39,104 nucleotides of DNA from Spirochaetaceae bacterium. Lineage in GTDB: Bacteria > Spirochaetota > Spirochaetia > DSM-27196 > Alkalispirochaetaceae. The translations under genes and the position numbers were made by a program. The stretch spans positions 1 to 39,104 of the forward strand of contig REEH01000132.1 in NCBI GenBank assembly GCA_007695175.1. Reading direction: 5' to 3'. The notes under the pieces are model-generated. The model was not told the DNA's origin. It was given only the letters and a program-made list of their open reading frames with translations, and searched no databases. Positions 30,955 to 39,104 of the stretch are shown one piece after another (position 1 is the stretch's first letter; the number at the start of each line of letters is the position of its first letter).

Positions 30955-32205
30955 GTGAGTTGGATGATATTTATCGCCCGGCGACTGCTGCTCGCCCGCC
31001 GCGCCCGGGGTGCCGGCGTCGGGGGGATGGCGATTCTGGGTATAGCCGCGGGCGTTGCCACGCTCGTGGCGGTTCTTGCGGTGATGAACGGATTCCAGAT
31101 GGGGATGATCGAGAGCATTCTCGAGATCAATTCCCACCATCTGCGCATTGAAACGGATACTCCCCTGGGCGATCACGATGATCTGCGGGAACTGGCAGAG
31201 GCGCTTTCCCGCGTTCGCGGTATTCGTACTGTTTCTCCGGTGGCGGAACTGCAGACGCTGGCGCGAGGGTTCTGGCCTGAGCCACAGGGGATCGTGGTGC
31301 GAGCGGTACCGCCGGGTTGGCCCCGGGATGACCCGGGGGCGGCGGAGCGCATGTCAATGATCGCGGGCCGATTTGATCTGGATGGTCCCGGGTCCGTCGT
31401 CCTGGGCAGTGAGCTCGCCCGGAGCCTTGGCGTGCGGACGGGCGATTCCGTGGCGGTCACCCATATTCCCGGCGGTGGAACTCGGCCGGCGGAACAGCAG
31501 CTCCTCGTGACGGGACTTTTCCGGACGGGCCACCTTGATTTTGACCGCTCCTGGGCGTTTGTCTCGATTGCCACGGCGGTGGATCTGCTGGAAGCTCAGG
31601 AATCAACGGTACTGGGTATCAAACTGGACAACCGTTTTTCCGACATTACGGTTGAACAGCGGATTCGTCCGCTCCTTACCCCGGACCAGCGCATCGTGAG
31701 CTGGCGCGAGTACAACCGGGGGATTTTCGGCGCTCTCCGGGTGGAGAAGGGGATGATGACAATCCTGATCGGTCTCATCTTTCTCGTCGTGGCGGGAAGC
31801 ATCTACCAGCTGCTGCGGCGGAGTATCATGGAACGGAGCGAGGACATCGCCATCCTCCAGGCCCTGGGGGCTCCCCCGGGGCAGCTGCGCCTCGTCTTCG
31901 TAATGGAAGGGTGGATGATCGGCGCCGCCGGAACGTTTCTGGGACTCATGACCGGACTGGCTCTCGCTCTCAATGTGAACGGGATTTTTGCCGCTCTGGA
32001 GGTCCTGACGGAATTGCTCGTGCAGCGGGGCGTCCGCGTCTTCTCCCCCTCCCATTTCTACATCCTGGAGGTGCCGGTGCGGATTCTTCCCTGGGAGCTT
32101 TTTCTCGTCGCGGCCGGCGCGATCGGGATCTCCGTTCTCGCCTCCGCCCTGGCGGCCCGTGCCGTTGCGGGATATCGGCCGATGGAACTTCTACGGGGGC
32201 AGTAA
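30955..32205 (+). CDS. lolC: LolC/LolE-family lipoprotein-releasing ABC permease
   Basis: Inner-membrane permease of the transporter that extracts outer-membrane lipoproteins (416 aa). It has the expected four-helix FtsX/MacB-like layout: one N-terminal helix (about 20-44), a large periplasmic domain (about 48-265), and three C-terminal helices (about 265-410) with the RSEDIAILQALGAPPGQLRLVF coupling segment. The GTG at 30955 has GAGG 5 nt upstream, while the in-frame ATG at 30964 is too far from it. It is followed with no gap by lolD and then a second permease. Confidence 0.87.
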   Translation: MSWMIFIARRLLLARRARGAGVGGMAILGIAAGVATLVAVLAVMNGFQMGMIESILEINSHHLRIETDTPLGDHDDLRELAEALSRVRGIRTVSPVAELQTLARGFWPEPQGIVVRAVPPGWPRDDPGAAERMSMIAGRFDLDGPGSVVLGSELARSLGVRTGDSVAVTHIPGGGTRPAEQQLLVTGLFRTGHLDFDRSWAFVSIATAVDLLEAQESTVLGIKLDNRFSDITVEQRIRPLLTPDQRIVSWREYNRGIFGALRVEKGMMTILIGLIFLVVAGSIYQLLRRSIMERSEDIAILQALGAPPGQLRLVFVMEGWMIGAAGTFLGLMTGLALALNVNGIFAALEVLTELLVQRGVRVFSPSHFYILEVPVRILPWELFLVAAGAIGISVLASALAARAVAGYRPMELLRGQ

Positions 32206-32931
32206 GTGGATACACGGAAGGAAGGGCACGTGAGAGGAAACGAGGAACAGCTCCGGGGACTCGCGGTACGAATCAGGGGAGTGGAGAAGAGTTTCCCCAA
32301 TGGCGAGGAACGGCTGCAGGTGTTGCGCGATATCAATATCGACGTCGGCGCCGGAGAGACTGTTTCGATCACCGGGGAGAGCGGAAGCGGAAAGAGCACG
32401 CTCCTCAGCCTCGTGGCGGGCCTCGATCAGCCGGAGCAGGGCGAGATCATCGTGGGAGCGGAACGGGTGGATCGCCTGCAGGAGCGGGAACTTACCCGGT
32501 ATCGTGCCGTCACGGTGGGACTGGTTTTCCAGTTCCACTATCTGCTCAGGGATTTTTCCGCCCTGGAAAACGTCATGCTGCCGGCGCTGATGCAGAACCG
32601 ACCCGCCGCGGAAGCGGAGGAACGGGCCCGGAAGCTCCTCCGGCAGGTGGGACTCTCCGACAGGGATTCCCATTACCCTCCGCAGCTCTCCGGCGGTGAA
32701 CGGCAGCGCGTCGCCGCCGCCCGGGCGCTTGTAAACGATCCCCTCCTGATCCTCGCCGATGAACCAACGGGTAATCTTGATGACTACAACTCGCAGCGTG
32801 TGGAGGATACGCTCCTGTCCCTGGTATCAGACCACGGAAAAACGCTGATCGTGGTGACGCACAATCCCGCCCTGGCCGCGCGGGCGGCAAGAACGTTCCA
32901 CCTGGAGAAGGGATGCCTCGTTTCCCGGTAG
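32206..32931 (+). CDS. lolD: Lipoprotein-releasing ABC ATPase LolD
   Basis: ATP-binding subunit that powers the LolCDE transporter (241 aa). Walker A is GESGSGKST, the Q-loop region is [20 protein letters not shown], the signature is [15 protein letters not shown], Walker B is [13 protein letters not shown], and the H-loop is VVTHN. The [14 protein letters not shown] segment is typical of the LolD/MacB group. The GTG at 32206 follows the lolC stop directly. A second in-frame GTG at 32230, 7 nt after AAGGA, may be the real start and would trim 8 residues. It overlaps lolE by 19 nt. Confidence 0.93.
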   Translation: MDTRKEGHVRGNEEQLRGLAVRIRGVEKSFPNGEERLQVLRDINIDVGAGETVSITGESGSGKSTLLSLVAGLDQPEQGEIIVGAERVDRLQERELTRYRAVTVGLVFQFHYLLRDFSALENVMLPALMQNRPAAEAEERARKLLRQVGLSDRDSHYPPQLSGGERQRVAAARALVNDPLLILADEPTGNLDDYNSQRVEDTLLSLVSDHGKTLIVVTHNPALAARAARTFHLEKGCLVSR

Positions 32932-34253
32932 TGCTCCTGGCGGTGCGCTTTCTTGCGGGCTCGCCGCTCTCCCGGAGGGGCCGGGGCCGCCTCGTGGGAG
33001 CGGTGATCGCCGTGGCGGTGAGTCTGGTTCCGCTCGTGGTGGTGCAGCAGGTGGCGGATGGTATGATCCTGGGAATCGTGGAGCGTTTTATCGAGACCGG
33101 CAGTTATCACGTGCAGGCCGCGTCCCGGCCCGGCGCCGGTGGAGTCCTGCACGAATCCTTCCCGGACAAACTCGCGGAGATCAGAATGGTGCCGGGGGTA
33201 CGCGGTGCGCTGGCGGAGCGACAGGGATTCGGCCTTGTCTATTCGAGCCGGGGCAGGAGCGGTGTAACGCTCCGGGCGGTACCGCAGTCGTTCTGGGACG
33301 ACGACCCGGGAGTGCAAGCCTACATGGAGGTTGTCTCCGGCAGCTTCGAGTTGAGCAGTGAGGACTCGATCATCCTGGGTATCGAGATAGCCTCCCGGCT
33401 CCAGGTAGGAGAGGGTGACGAGGTCAGGGTGCTCACGGTGCGCCCCCTGGGGGAGGGGCGCATGATCCCCCGGGTGAGCCGGTTCACCGTTCGCGGCGTG
33501 GTATCCACGGGATATCGCGACCTGGATCGCCTCTGGTCCTTTGTCCCCCGGGAACGGGGAATGCGGATCATACCGGACGAAACGGCCCGCGATCTGGTGG
33601 GTGTCAAGGTTGATGCGCCGCTGGCGCTGGAGAACCCGCTCTTTCAGCGCGGAATAAACGCGCTGGTACACGGTCGGGATCAGCGCCGCATGGAAGAAGC
33701 CCTGACCGCTGTTCGGGGAGTGCTCGGTCCGGAGTGGGTGGTCTACAACTGGTACAGCGCGGAACGGAACAGGTACGTATCCTTTCTCACGAGCCGCAAC
33801 CTGATCGCTTTCGTGATGTCCCTCATCGTGGCGGTGGCGGCAGTAAATATTTCCTCCGCCCTGGTGCTCCTGGTGATCGAGAAGGAGGAGGAAATCGCGA
33901 TCCTCCGGGCGACCGGCGCGGCCCGTCTCCAGGTCGGGGCGATCTTTCTCGCCTGTGGAGCCGTTATCGGGGCTGGAGGAGCCCTGCTGGGAATCGTTCT
34001 GGGCGCACTCCTGGCGGTCAATATCAACGAAGTCCTCAGGGGCCTTGAAATCCTCGCAGGATTTCTCTCGGGACAGCATGTCAGTCTCTTTGACGCGGAC
34101 TTCTATCTTGAGAACGTGCCGGTGGAACTCGGTCTCGTTCCGCTTGTACTTGCCGTGTTTCTGGCCCTCTCCCTTGCGATCCTGGCGGCGGTGATACCGG
34201 CCCGGAGAGCGGCATCCGTGTCCCCGGATCGTATCCTGCGGCGCCACGGATAG
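32913..34253 (+). CDS. lolE: LolC/LolE-family permease, second subunit
   Basis: A 446-aa partner permease to lolC. It has an N-terminal helix (LVGAVIAVAVSLVPLVVVQQ), a periplasmic domain with WDDDPGVQAYMEVVSGSFEL, and three C-terminal helices (about 292-440) around EKEEEIAILRATGAARLQVG, ending in a PARRAASVSPDRILR tail. The ATG at 32913 has GGAGAAGGG directly upstream and lies inside the lolD 3' end, so expression is coupled. Which of the two permeases is LolC and which LolE is by gene order only. Confidence 0.85.
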   Translation: MPRFPVVLLAVRFLAGSPLSRRGRGRLVGAVIAVAVSLVPLVVVQQVADGMILGIVERFIETGSYHVQAASRPGAGGVLHESFPDKLAEIRMVPGVRGALAERQGFGLVYSSRGRSGVTLRAVPQSFWDDDPGVQAYMEVVSGSFELSSEDSIILGIEIASRLQVGEGDEVRVLTVRPLGEGRMIPRVSRFTVRGVVSTGYRDLDRLWSFVPRERGMRIIPDETARDLVGVKVDAPLALENPLFQRGINALVHGRDQRRMEEALTAVRGVLGPEWVVYNWYSAERNRYVSFLTSRNLIAFVMSLIVAVAAVNISSALVLLVIEKEEEIAILRATGAARLQVGAIFLACGAVIGAGGALLGIVLGALLAVNINEVLRGLEILAGFLSGQHVSLFDADFYLENVPVELGLVPLVLAVFLALSLAILAAVIPARRAASVSPDRILRRHG

Positions 34254-34312
34254 AACGCCTTACGCGCCCACTGTTCCGGAAACTCCCGGTGGTGCAAGCG
34301 TCCGTGCCGTGG

Positions 34313-34318
34313 TACACT
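34313..34318 (+). promoter_or_regulatory. -10-like hexamer of the mcsA operon
   Basis: TACACT with 7 nt to ATG 34326. I see no good -35 or Shine-Dalgarno. It fits the leaderless spacing of other genes but is weak alone. Confidence 0.3.
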
Positions 34319-34325
34319 CCCGGTA

Positions 34326-34814
34326 ATGGCGGAACGGGAGCAGCGAGTCAGAATAATTCGTGTCGTGGGGGGCAGGCGTCAGGAGATGGAGATCTCGGCT
34401 GCCCGCGCACGAGAGCTGGGGATAACCGGTGAGAGCCGTCGGGACCCGACGGTGGCATATCTCCTTGAGGGCGTCCTGGCGTGGCATCGTACGGGGGGGC
34501 GCGCCGAGAATGAATGTCCCCGCTGCGGCACGACGCAACGGGAAATGGTGCTCTACCGCCGCGCCGGGTGTTCCCGTTGTTACGAGGTGTTCCATCGCAC
34601 CGTTGACCGGCTGCTTCGTCTGGACACTTCCGATAAGGGAATCGCTCACCGTGGTCGAGTACCCCGGAGACTGGACCGCTTCCGGCGCATGTTCGTGGAA
34701 CGGGAGGATCTGCTGTCCCGCCTCTCCCTGGCCGTGGATGATGAGGATTTTGAGACTGCCGCCACACTCCGGGATCGCTTGAGAGGTCTGGACCGGGACG
34801 ATGTCGAGGCCTGA
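34326..34814 (+). CDS. mcsA: McsA-like zinc-finger/UVR-motif protein
   Basis: A 162-aa protein with two CxxC zinc pairs (Cys64/Cys67 and Cys82/Cys85) and a C-terminal UVR motif (about 130-155, LSRLSLAVDDEDFETAATLRDRLRGL). In Bacillus, McsA activates the McsB arginine kinase and helps ClpC-dependent stress proteolysis. The N-terminal 55 residues are not the usual McsA start, and the protein has two zinc pairs instead of four, so it is a short version. It is the first gene of the mcsA-mcsB-like-clpC operon. No ctsR repressor gene is present here. Confidence 0.83.
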   Translation: MAEREQRVRIIRVVGGRRQEMEISAARARELGITGESRRDPTVAYLLEGVLAWHRTGGRAENECPRCGTTQREMVLYRRAGCSRCYEVFHRTVDRLLRLDTSDKGIAHRGRVPRRLDRFRRMFVEREDLLSRLSLAVDDEDFETAATLRDRLRGLDRDDVEA

Positions 34815-34819
34815 TCCCG

Positions 34820-35902
34820 ATGCTGACGCATACGATCATACCCCGGCTTGAGGGGTGGTTCTCCCTGGGAGGGGAGGACTACGATGTTGTCGTCGCGACG
34901 AGTTTTCACCTGGCACGGAATATCGAGGATCTTTCATTCACCGATACCTTCGGGCCCGATGATGCGGTGACGCTGCGGAAGCGGGTGGAGCAGACCTTCC
35001 TGAACATGCCCGGCGAATACCGCCTGCTGGATCACGACACTCTCCGACCGGAGGCGATCCGCTTCTATCATTCCCGCGAGATGCTCCGTTATGTCGAGGC
35101 GGGAGCTGTTTCGATCCTCTCTCCGGACGACACGATCGCGGTTCATCTTGGTGGAGAGGATCATCTCACGCTCACGAGTTTTACCGGTGGATGGAATCCG
35201 GAGGAGGCGCTCCACCGGGTGCGGGTGCTTGATCACGGGCTGGAAGAACACCTGCCCTGGGCCGTATCGCTCCGGTTGGGGTATCTCTCTCCCAGGGTCG
35301 AGAGTGTGGGTACGGGACTGGTAGCGGAGGCGGTGCTCTTTCTGCCGGCTCTCCGGCAGGGAGCGGGAATACCCGCAGCCCGGGGTTTGGACACCGACGG
35401 GACTGCAACCGGAGGAAAACGGGTGGGCGGTCCATTGCCGGGCCTTTCGCAGGACCGGGTGGAAATCCACCAGGTATCCTCCGGCGCTTTCCTCGAGTCT
35501 TCGCTCTACCGTGTGCGCTGCCGCGCCCGCTTTCCGGAAGGGGAAGAGGATACGATCGCATTGCTTGAAGAGACGGTACAGCGGTTAGTACATTATGAGC
35601 GGGAAGCGCGGGAAAGACTCCGCGGGGAGCACCTGCTTACGGTGAGCGACGCGGTCAATCGCGCGCGGGGGCTGCTCGGCAGTGCCCTGACGCTGACGCA
35701 GGAGGAAGCGGTAGCACAGGCGGCTCTCCTGCGTCTTGGAGCTTCCTGCGGGTTGATTGAGAGCCCCGGGCCCGAGGGGGCCACGGTTCTGCTCTACGCC
35801 GCGGATGATGACGCGGTGGCGCTTCTCGGGGACGGGGAGGGTGCTTCGCCGGACGAGCGACGCGCTCGATTGATTGGAAGTATATTAAGGGATCGCGTTT
35901 AG
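34820..35902 (+). CDS. McsB homologue that has lost the arginine-kinase active site (predicted pseudokinase)
   Basis: A 360-aa protein of the McsB/guanidino-kinase family by position and fold. Compared with Bacillus McsB as I remember it: SSRIRLARN becomes ATSFHLARN, NEEDHIRIQ becomes GGEDHLTLT, GYLTSCPTNVGTGLRAS becomes GYLSPRVESVGTGLVAE, and the RGIYGEGSEA loop cannot be found. In its place is a non-matching stretch of about 40 residues (GIPAARGLDTDG to VEIHQVSSG). So the phosphate-binding arginines and the active-site cysteine appear absent. The C-terminal helical half (HYEREARERLRGEH onward) still resembles McsB. It probably acts as a ClpC adaptor rather than an arginine kinase. It starts 5 nt after mcsA and ends 17 nt before clpC. 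Confidence 0.78.
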   Translation: MLTHTIIPRLEGWFSLGGEDYDVVVATSFHLARNIEDLSFTDTFGPDDAVTLRKRVEQTFLNMPGEYRLLDHDTLRPEAIRFYHSREMLRYVEAGAVSILSPDDTIAVHLGGEDHLTLTSFTGGWNPEEALHRVRVLDHGLEEHLPWAVSLRLGYLSPRVESVGTGLVAEAVLFLPALRQGAGIPAARGLDTDGTATGGKRVGGPLPGLSQDRVEIHQVSSGAFLESSLYRVRCRARFPEGEEDTIALLEETVQRLVHYEREARERLRGEHLLTVSDAVNRARGLLGSALTLTQEEAVAQAALLRLGASCGLIESPGPEGATVLLYAADDDAVALLGDGEGASPDERRARLIGSILRDRV

Positions 35903-35919
35903 CGACAGGAGTGTAAGGG

Positions 35920-38580
35920 ATGTTCAAGGGTTTGACGCAACGAGCGCAGCGCGTGCTGCAGATACTGGCTCAGGATGAAGCCAAGCGATTTCACTCCGAT
36001 CAGCTGCTACCGGAGCACATCATGCTGGCGCTTCTCAAGGAGGGGGGCGGACTCGGTTACAAGGCTCTGGAGAAGCTGATGATCGATCCGGCCAGGATGC
36101 AGATCGAGCTGGAGAGCGTGATTCCCCGCAAGCGCGGCGGCTTCACCCTTGGTGATGTACCGCCCTCTCCGCGGGGACGAAAGGTGCTTGAGGATTCCGC
36201 CGAGGAGGCCAGAAATCTGGGTCACGAGTACATCGGTACGGAGCACCTCCTGCTGGCGTGCAGTCGCGAGGAGGGAGGGCGGACCGCTCAGTTCCTGCAG
36301 GAGTTCCAGGTTACCACGGAAACGCTCCGGGAGGTGATCGCGGACCTGAGCGGTAGCGCCGGCAGGGGACAGGTCGGCTCCGGCGCCTCGAGCTCCACCT
36401 CCGGGGCATCCTCGTCAAGCCAGACGCGCCGTCGTGTTGCTACGGCGCAGTCGGGAAAGAAGACCACTCCTACCCTGGACGAGTTTTCCCGGGACCTCAC
36501 CACTCTGGCGCGGGAAAACAAACTGGACCCGGTCGTAGGACGGGCCCGGGAAATAGAGCGGGTGATCCAGATTCTGGCGCGGCGGACCAAGAACAATCCG
36601 GTCCTCATCGGGGAGCCCGGCGTGGGCAAGACCGCGATCGTGGAGGGACTGGCGCAGAAGATCGTGGATGGAACCGCTCCGGAAGTCCTGGTGGGCAAGC
36701 GTGTGCTCACCCTGGATCTGGCGAGCCTCATCGCCGGAACCAAGTATCGCGGCGAGTTTGAGGAGCGCCTCAAGCGGGTCATGAAAGAGATTACCACCAA
36801 CGGCAACGTAATACTCTTCATCGATGAGCTGCACACCATAATCGGCGCCGGCGGCGCCGAGGGTGCGATCGATGCGAGCAACATGCTCAAGCCGGCCCTC
36901 TCCCGGGGAGAGATGCAGTGCATCGGCGCCACGACGCTCAATGAATACAAGAAGTACATAGAGAAGGATGCCGCTCTGGAGCGGCGCTTCCAGTCGATCA
37001 TCGTCCAGGAACCCTCCGTGGAGCAGACGATCGAGATCCTGAAAGGCATAAAGGAGCGCTACGAGCAGCACCACAACGTCTCCTATACCCCGGGCGCGCT
37101 GGAGGTTGCTTCAGTCATGTCCCGGCGGTACATCTCGGACCGGTTCCTTCCGGACAAGGCAATCGACCTGATGGATGAAGCGGGCAGCCGCAAGCGGATC
37201 AGCAACAGCGTACGCCCCACGGAGATAGCCGAGCTGGAGCAGCAGATCGAGGTTCTCAACGGGGAGAAGCTTGCCCTGGTAAACAGCCAGAATTACGAGC
37301 GCGCCGCGGCGGTTCGGGACGAGGTACGACAGCTCAAGGACCGTGTGGAGAATCTGCGAAACCAGTGGAAGGTAACTCTCCGCAGCGAGCAGAGTGTGGT
37401 GGACGCGGAGGATATCAACTACGTCCTGAGCGAAATAACCGGGATCCCCCTGGTGCGGATCGCCCAGTCCGAGAGCGACCGTCTCCTGGACATCGAGAAG
37501 GATCTGCACCGCCGTGTAGTGGGTCAGGACGAGGCTATACAGGTGATCGCCTCCTCAATCCGCCGGTCCCGCACCGGCCTGAGTGCGCCGGAGCGGCCTA
37601 TGGGTTCCTTCATCTTTCTCGGGCCCACCGGAGTCGGCAAAAGCCTCCTGGCAAAGTCCCTGGCGGAGTTTCTCTTCGGTTCCTCCGACGCGCTTATCCG
37701 CATCGATATGTCGGACTACATGGAGAAGCACAACGTCTCCCGCCTTGTGGGTGCTCCTCCGGGCTACGTGGGCTACGACGAGGGCGGGGTGCTCACGGAG
37801 AAAATCCGCCGGAAACCCTACAGCGTCGTTCTGCTCGATGAGATCGAAAAAGCACACCCGGATGTCTTCAATATCCTGCTCCAGATTCTGGAGGAGGGCG
37901 AGCTGCAGGACAACCTGGGTCACAAGGTTAACTTTCGCAATACCGTGATGATCATGACCTCCAACGCGGGAGCCCGGGAAATCACGCGGGAAGCCTCGGT
38001 CGGCTTCCGAACGAACGACGGAATACTGGAACACCGCGAGATCCAGGCCTCGGCGATGAACGAGCTGCGCCGTCGCTTCCGGCCGGAGTTCCTCAACCGT
38101 GTTGACGAGATCGTCGTCTTTCACAGTCTCTCCGACGAGCAGGTCCGGAATATCCTGGGTATTCTCCTGGGTGAAATGCAGATGCGTCTTGCCTCCCGGG
38201 AGATCACGCTCGAAGTGAGTCGGACCGCCCGGGATCTGCTCATAGAGAAAGGCTACGACGTCAAATACGGAGCGCGGCCGCTTCGCCGGACGATTCAGCG
38301 GGAGATAGAAGATCCCCTGGCGATGGATCTTTTGCGCAATCGCTTCGGTGAGGGCGACCACATTCTCGTGAGCGTCCGCAAGGGATCCTTCACGTTTCGC
38401 CGCAAAGGCGGCAAACGGGAGAAGACCGAGGGGGAGAAGAGTCTCGTGGCGAGTGATGCCGGGAAGAGTAGCGCCGGGAAGAGTAGCGCCGGGAAGAGCG
38501 AGACGGGGGAGGGCGACGTGTCCGCCGGTGACACGGGCACTGCGCCCTCCGGTGAGTTCCGCCTGGGAGACCAGGGGTAG
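35920..38580 (+). CDS. clpC: ClpC-type AAA+ unfoldase
   Basis: HSP100 unfoldase that feeds substrates to ClpP (886 aa). It has an N-terminal Clp repeat domain (1-140), a Ser/Gly-rich linker (about 148-172), and NBD1 with Walker A GEPGVGKT (231-238) and an [18 protein letters not shown] segment. A short middle domain with a UVR-like [20 protein letters not shown] (about 450-475) marks ClpC rather than ClpB. NBD2 has GPTGVGKS (568-575), [16 protein letters not shown] and a sensor-2 GARPLRR. The C-terminal tail (about 825-886) is low-complexity, with Ser-Ala-Gly-Lys repeats. The ATG has AGGAG 8 nt upstream. No ClpP gene is in the window. Confidence 0.95.
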   Translation: MFKGLTQRAQRVLQILAQDEAKRFHSDQLLPEHIMLALLKEGGGLGYKALEKLMIDPARMQIELESVIPRKRGGFTLGDVPPSPRGRKVLEDSAEEARNLGHEYIGTEHLLLACSREEGGRTAQFLQEFQVTTETLREVIADLSGSAGRGQVGSGASSSTSGASSSSQTRRRVATAQSGKKTTPTLDEFSRDLTTLARENKLDPVVGRAREIERVIQILARRTKNNPVLIGEPGVGKTAIVEGLAQKIVDGTAPEVLVGKRVLTLDLASLIAGTKYRGEFEERLKRVMKEITTNGNVILFIDELHTIIGAGGAEGAIDASNMLKPALSRGEMQCIGATTLNEYKKYIEKDAALERRFQSIIVQEPSVEQTIEILKGIKERYEQHHNVSYTPGALEVASVMSRRYISDRFLPDKAIDLMDEAGSRKRISNSVRPTEIAELEQQIEVLNGEKLALVNSQNYERAAAVRDEVRQLKDRVENLRNQWKVTLRSEQSVVDAEDINYVLSEITGIPLVRIAQSESDRLLDIEKDLHRRVVGQDEAIQVIASSIRRSRTGLSAPERPMGSFIFLGPTGVGKSLLAKSLAEFLFGSSDALIRIDMSDYMEKHNVSRLVGAPPGYVGYDEGGVLTEKIRRKPYSVVLLDEIEKAHPDVFNILLQILEEGELQDNLGHKVNFRNTVMIMTSNAGAREITREASVGFRTNDGILEHREIQASAMNELRRRFRPEFLNRVDEIVVFHSLSDEQVRNILGILLGEMQMRLASREITLEVSRTARDLLIEKGYDVKYGARPLRRTIQREIEDPLAMDLLRNRFGEGDHILVSVRKGSFTFRRKGGKREKTEGEKSLVASDAGKSSAGKSSAGKSETGEGDVSAGDTGTAPSGEFRLGDQG
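38458..38499 (+). repeat. 15-bp tandem repeat in the clpC tail
   Basis: GCCGGGAAGAGTAGC at 38458-38472 and 38473-38487, then a partial copy at 38488-38499. It encodes Ala-Gly-Lys-Ser-Ser repeats and keeps frame. Confidence 0.9.
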
Positions 38581-38591
38581 CAGGTATACGC

Positions 38592-39104
38592 TCACAACTC
38601 CTCCCGCTCCCGGAAGCTGTAGTACTCCCGGGGCGAGAAGATGATGTGGTCCAGTACCCGTATTCCCAGTATATCCCCCGCCTCCACCAGAGTCTCCGTC
38701 ACCGCCCGATCCTCGCCGCTGGGCTGCACGTTGCCGCTGGGGTGATTGTGGGCCACGATAATGGCGGCGGCGCGATCCTTGAGCGCGTCGGAGAAGACCT
38801 CCCGGGGATGAACCAGCGTTCTGTTCACCAGCCCTACAGAGACAATCCGCACCGCGTTGACCTCGTGAGCGCCGTTGAGCGAGATGGCGATGAAGTGCTC
38901 CTGGCGTCGGTCCGCGTAATGCTGCAGCAGCGGTACTGCATCGGAGGGTTGCCTGATCCGGTAATTGCGCGGCGCCAGGACGCGGCGGCAGAACTCGATC
39001 GCCGCGGCGAGCTGCGTTGCTTTGGCGGGCCCCATTCCGTTCACTTGCATGAGGTCGCTCGGGGAGGTCTCAAAATTCTCCCGTTCCAGGACCCGCAGCA
39101 CGTG
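38592..39104 (-). CDS. radC: RadC/JAMM-family protein, 5' end beyond the window
   Basis: The C-terminal 170 or so residues of a RadC-family protein. A helix-hairpin-helix segment (LMQVNGMGPAKATQLAAAIE) is followed by the JAMM metal motif in IVAHNHPSGNVQPSGED, with a LVEAGDILGIRVLDHII segment after it. The frame stays open to the window edge (a histidine codon precedes the GTG at 39101), so the gene is partial and lacks about 50-60 N-terminal residues. The RadC role is unsettled; the JAMM fold suggests a metal hydrolase. It is convergent with clpC, with 11 nt between stops. Confidence 0.88.
   Translation of the reverse strand, partial: HVLRVLERENFETSPSDLMQVNGMGPAKATQLAAAIEFCRRVLAPRNYRIRQPSDAVPLLQHYADRRQEHFIAISLNGAHEVNAVRIVSVGLVNRTLVHPREVFSDALKDRAAAIIVAHNHPSGNVQPSGEDRAVTETLVEAGDILGIRVLDHIIFSPREYYSFREREEL

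Noticed and set aside
1-39104. Prophage, insertion sequence or integrated element
   Set aside because: No transposase, integrase, tRNA-linked repeat or composition break is visible; the genes are housekeeping or envelope genes in tight operons.

Overview
The window is a dense, high-GC stretch of bacterial chromosome with almost no non-coding DNA, and it looks like a free-living member of the Spirochaetota (Spirochaetaceae-like). That assignment is inference. It rests on the many signal-peptide and lipoprotein genes, PEGA-domain and lipoprotein SUMF1-domain proteins, a stand-alone cysteine-free rpsD, a FabV-type enoyl reductase and a LolCDE lipoprotein transporter. I see no phage, insertion sequence, CRISPR array, rRNA or tRNA.

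Layout. (1) 1-5401, plus strand: metG, a FemAB-like aminoacyl/acyl-transferase and a SUMF1-domain lipoprotein. (2) 5436-11685, alternating strands: adenosine deaminase (-), PEGA/beta-propeller protein (+), murD and an unrecognised gene (-), FecR-domain protein (+). (3) 11672-18506, a tight minus-strand operon read right to left: small membrane protein, hisD-like, folC, RqcH/NFACT, degenerate MEMO-like protein, membrane-anchored divergent kinase-like protein. (4) 18615-24388, plus strand: fabV, DEAD-box helicase, lipoprotein, rpsD with a strong promoter and terminator, and a REC-like/HATPase/cyclic-nucleotide regulator. (5) 24429-25908, minus strand: metal-binding HMA protein and a PlsC acyltransferase with a zinc ribbon. 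(6) 25909-26330, the only sizeable intergenic region, with two families of short tandem repeats and the prfB promoter. (7) 26331-34253, plus strand: prfB (RF2, programmed frameshift), PEGA protein, ftsY, an exported protein and lolC-lolD-lolE. (8) 34326-38580, plus strand: mcsA, a degenerate mcsB and clpC. (9) radC, entering from the right edge on the minus strand.

How the genes work together. Translation and its quality control recur: MetG, S4, RF2, RqcH, a DEAD-box helicase and McsA/ClpC. Envelope building is the second theme: FemAB, MurD, PlsC, FabV, FtsY, LolCDE and several lipoproteins.

The most interesting signals are these. (a) Several operon-first genes have a sigma-70-like -10 hexamer ending only 6-9 nt before the start codon and no Shine-Dalgarno, which suggests leaderless mRNAs, whereas rpsD and prfB have conventional leaders. 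(b) A McsB homologue between mcsA and clpC has lost the arginine-kinase signature residues. (c) A MEMO-family and a HisD-family protein in the same operon both have altered metal ligands. (d) A single-pass membrane protein carries a remnant kinase fold. All functions come from reading motifs by eye; no database search was possible.
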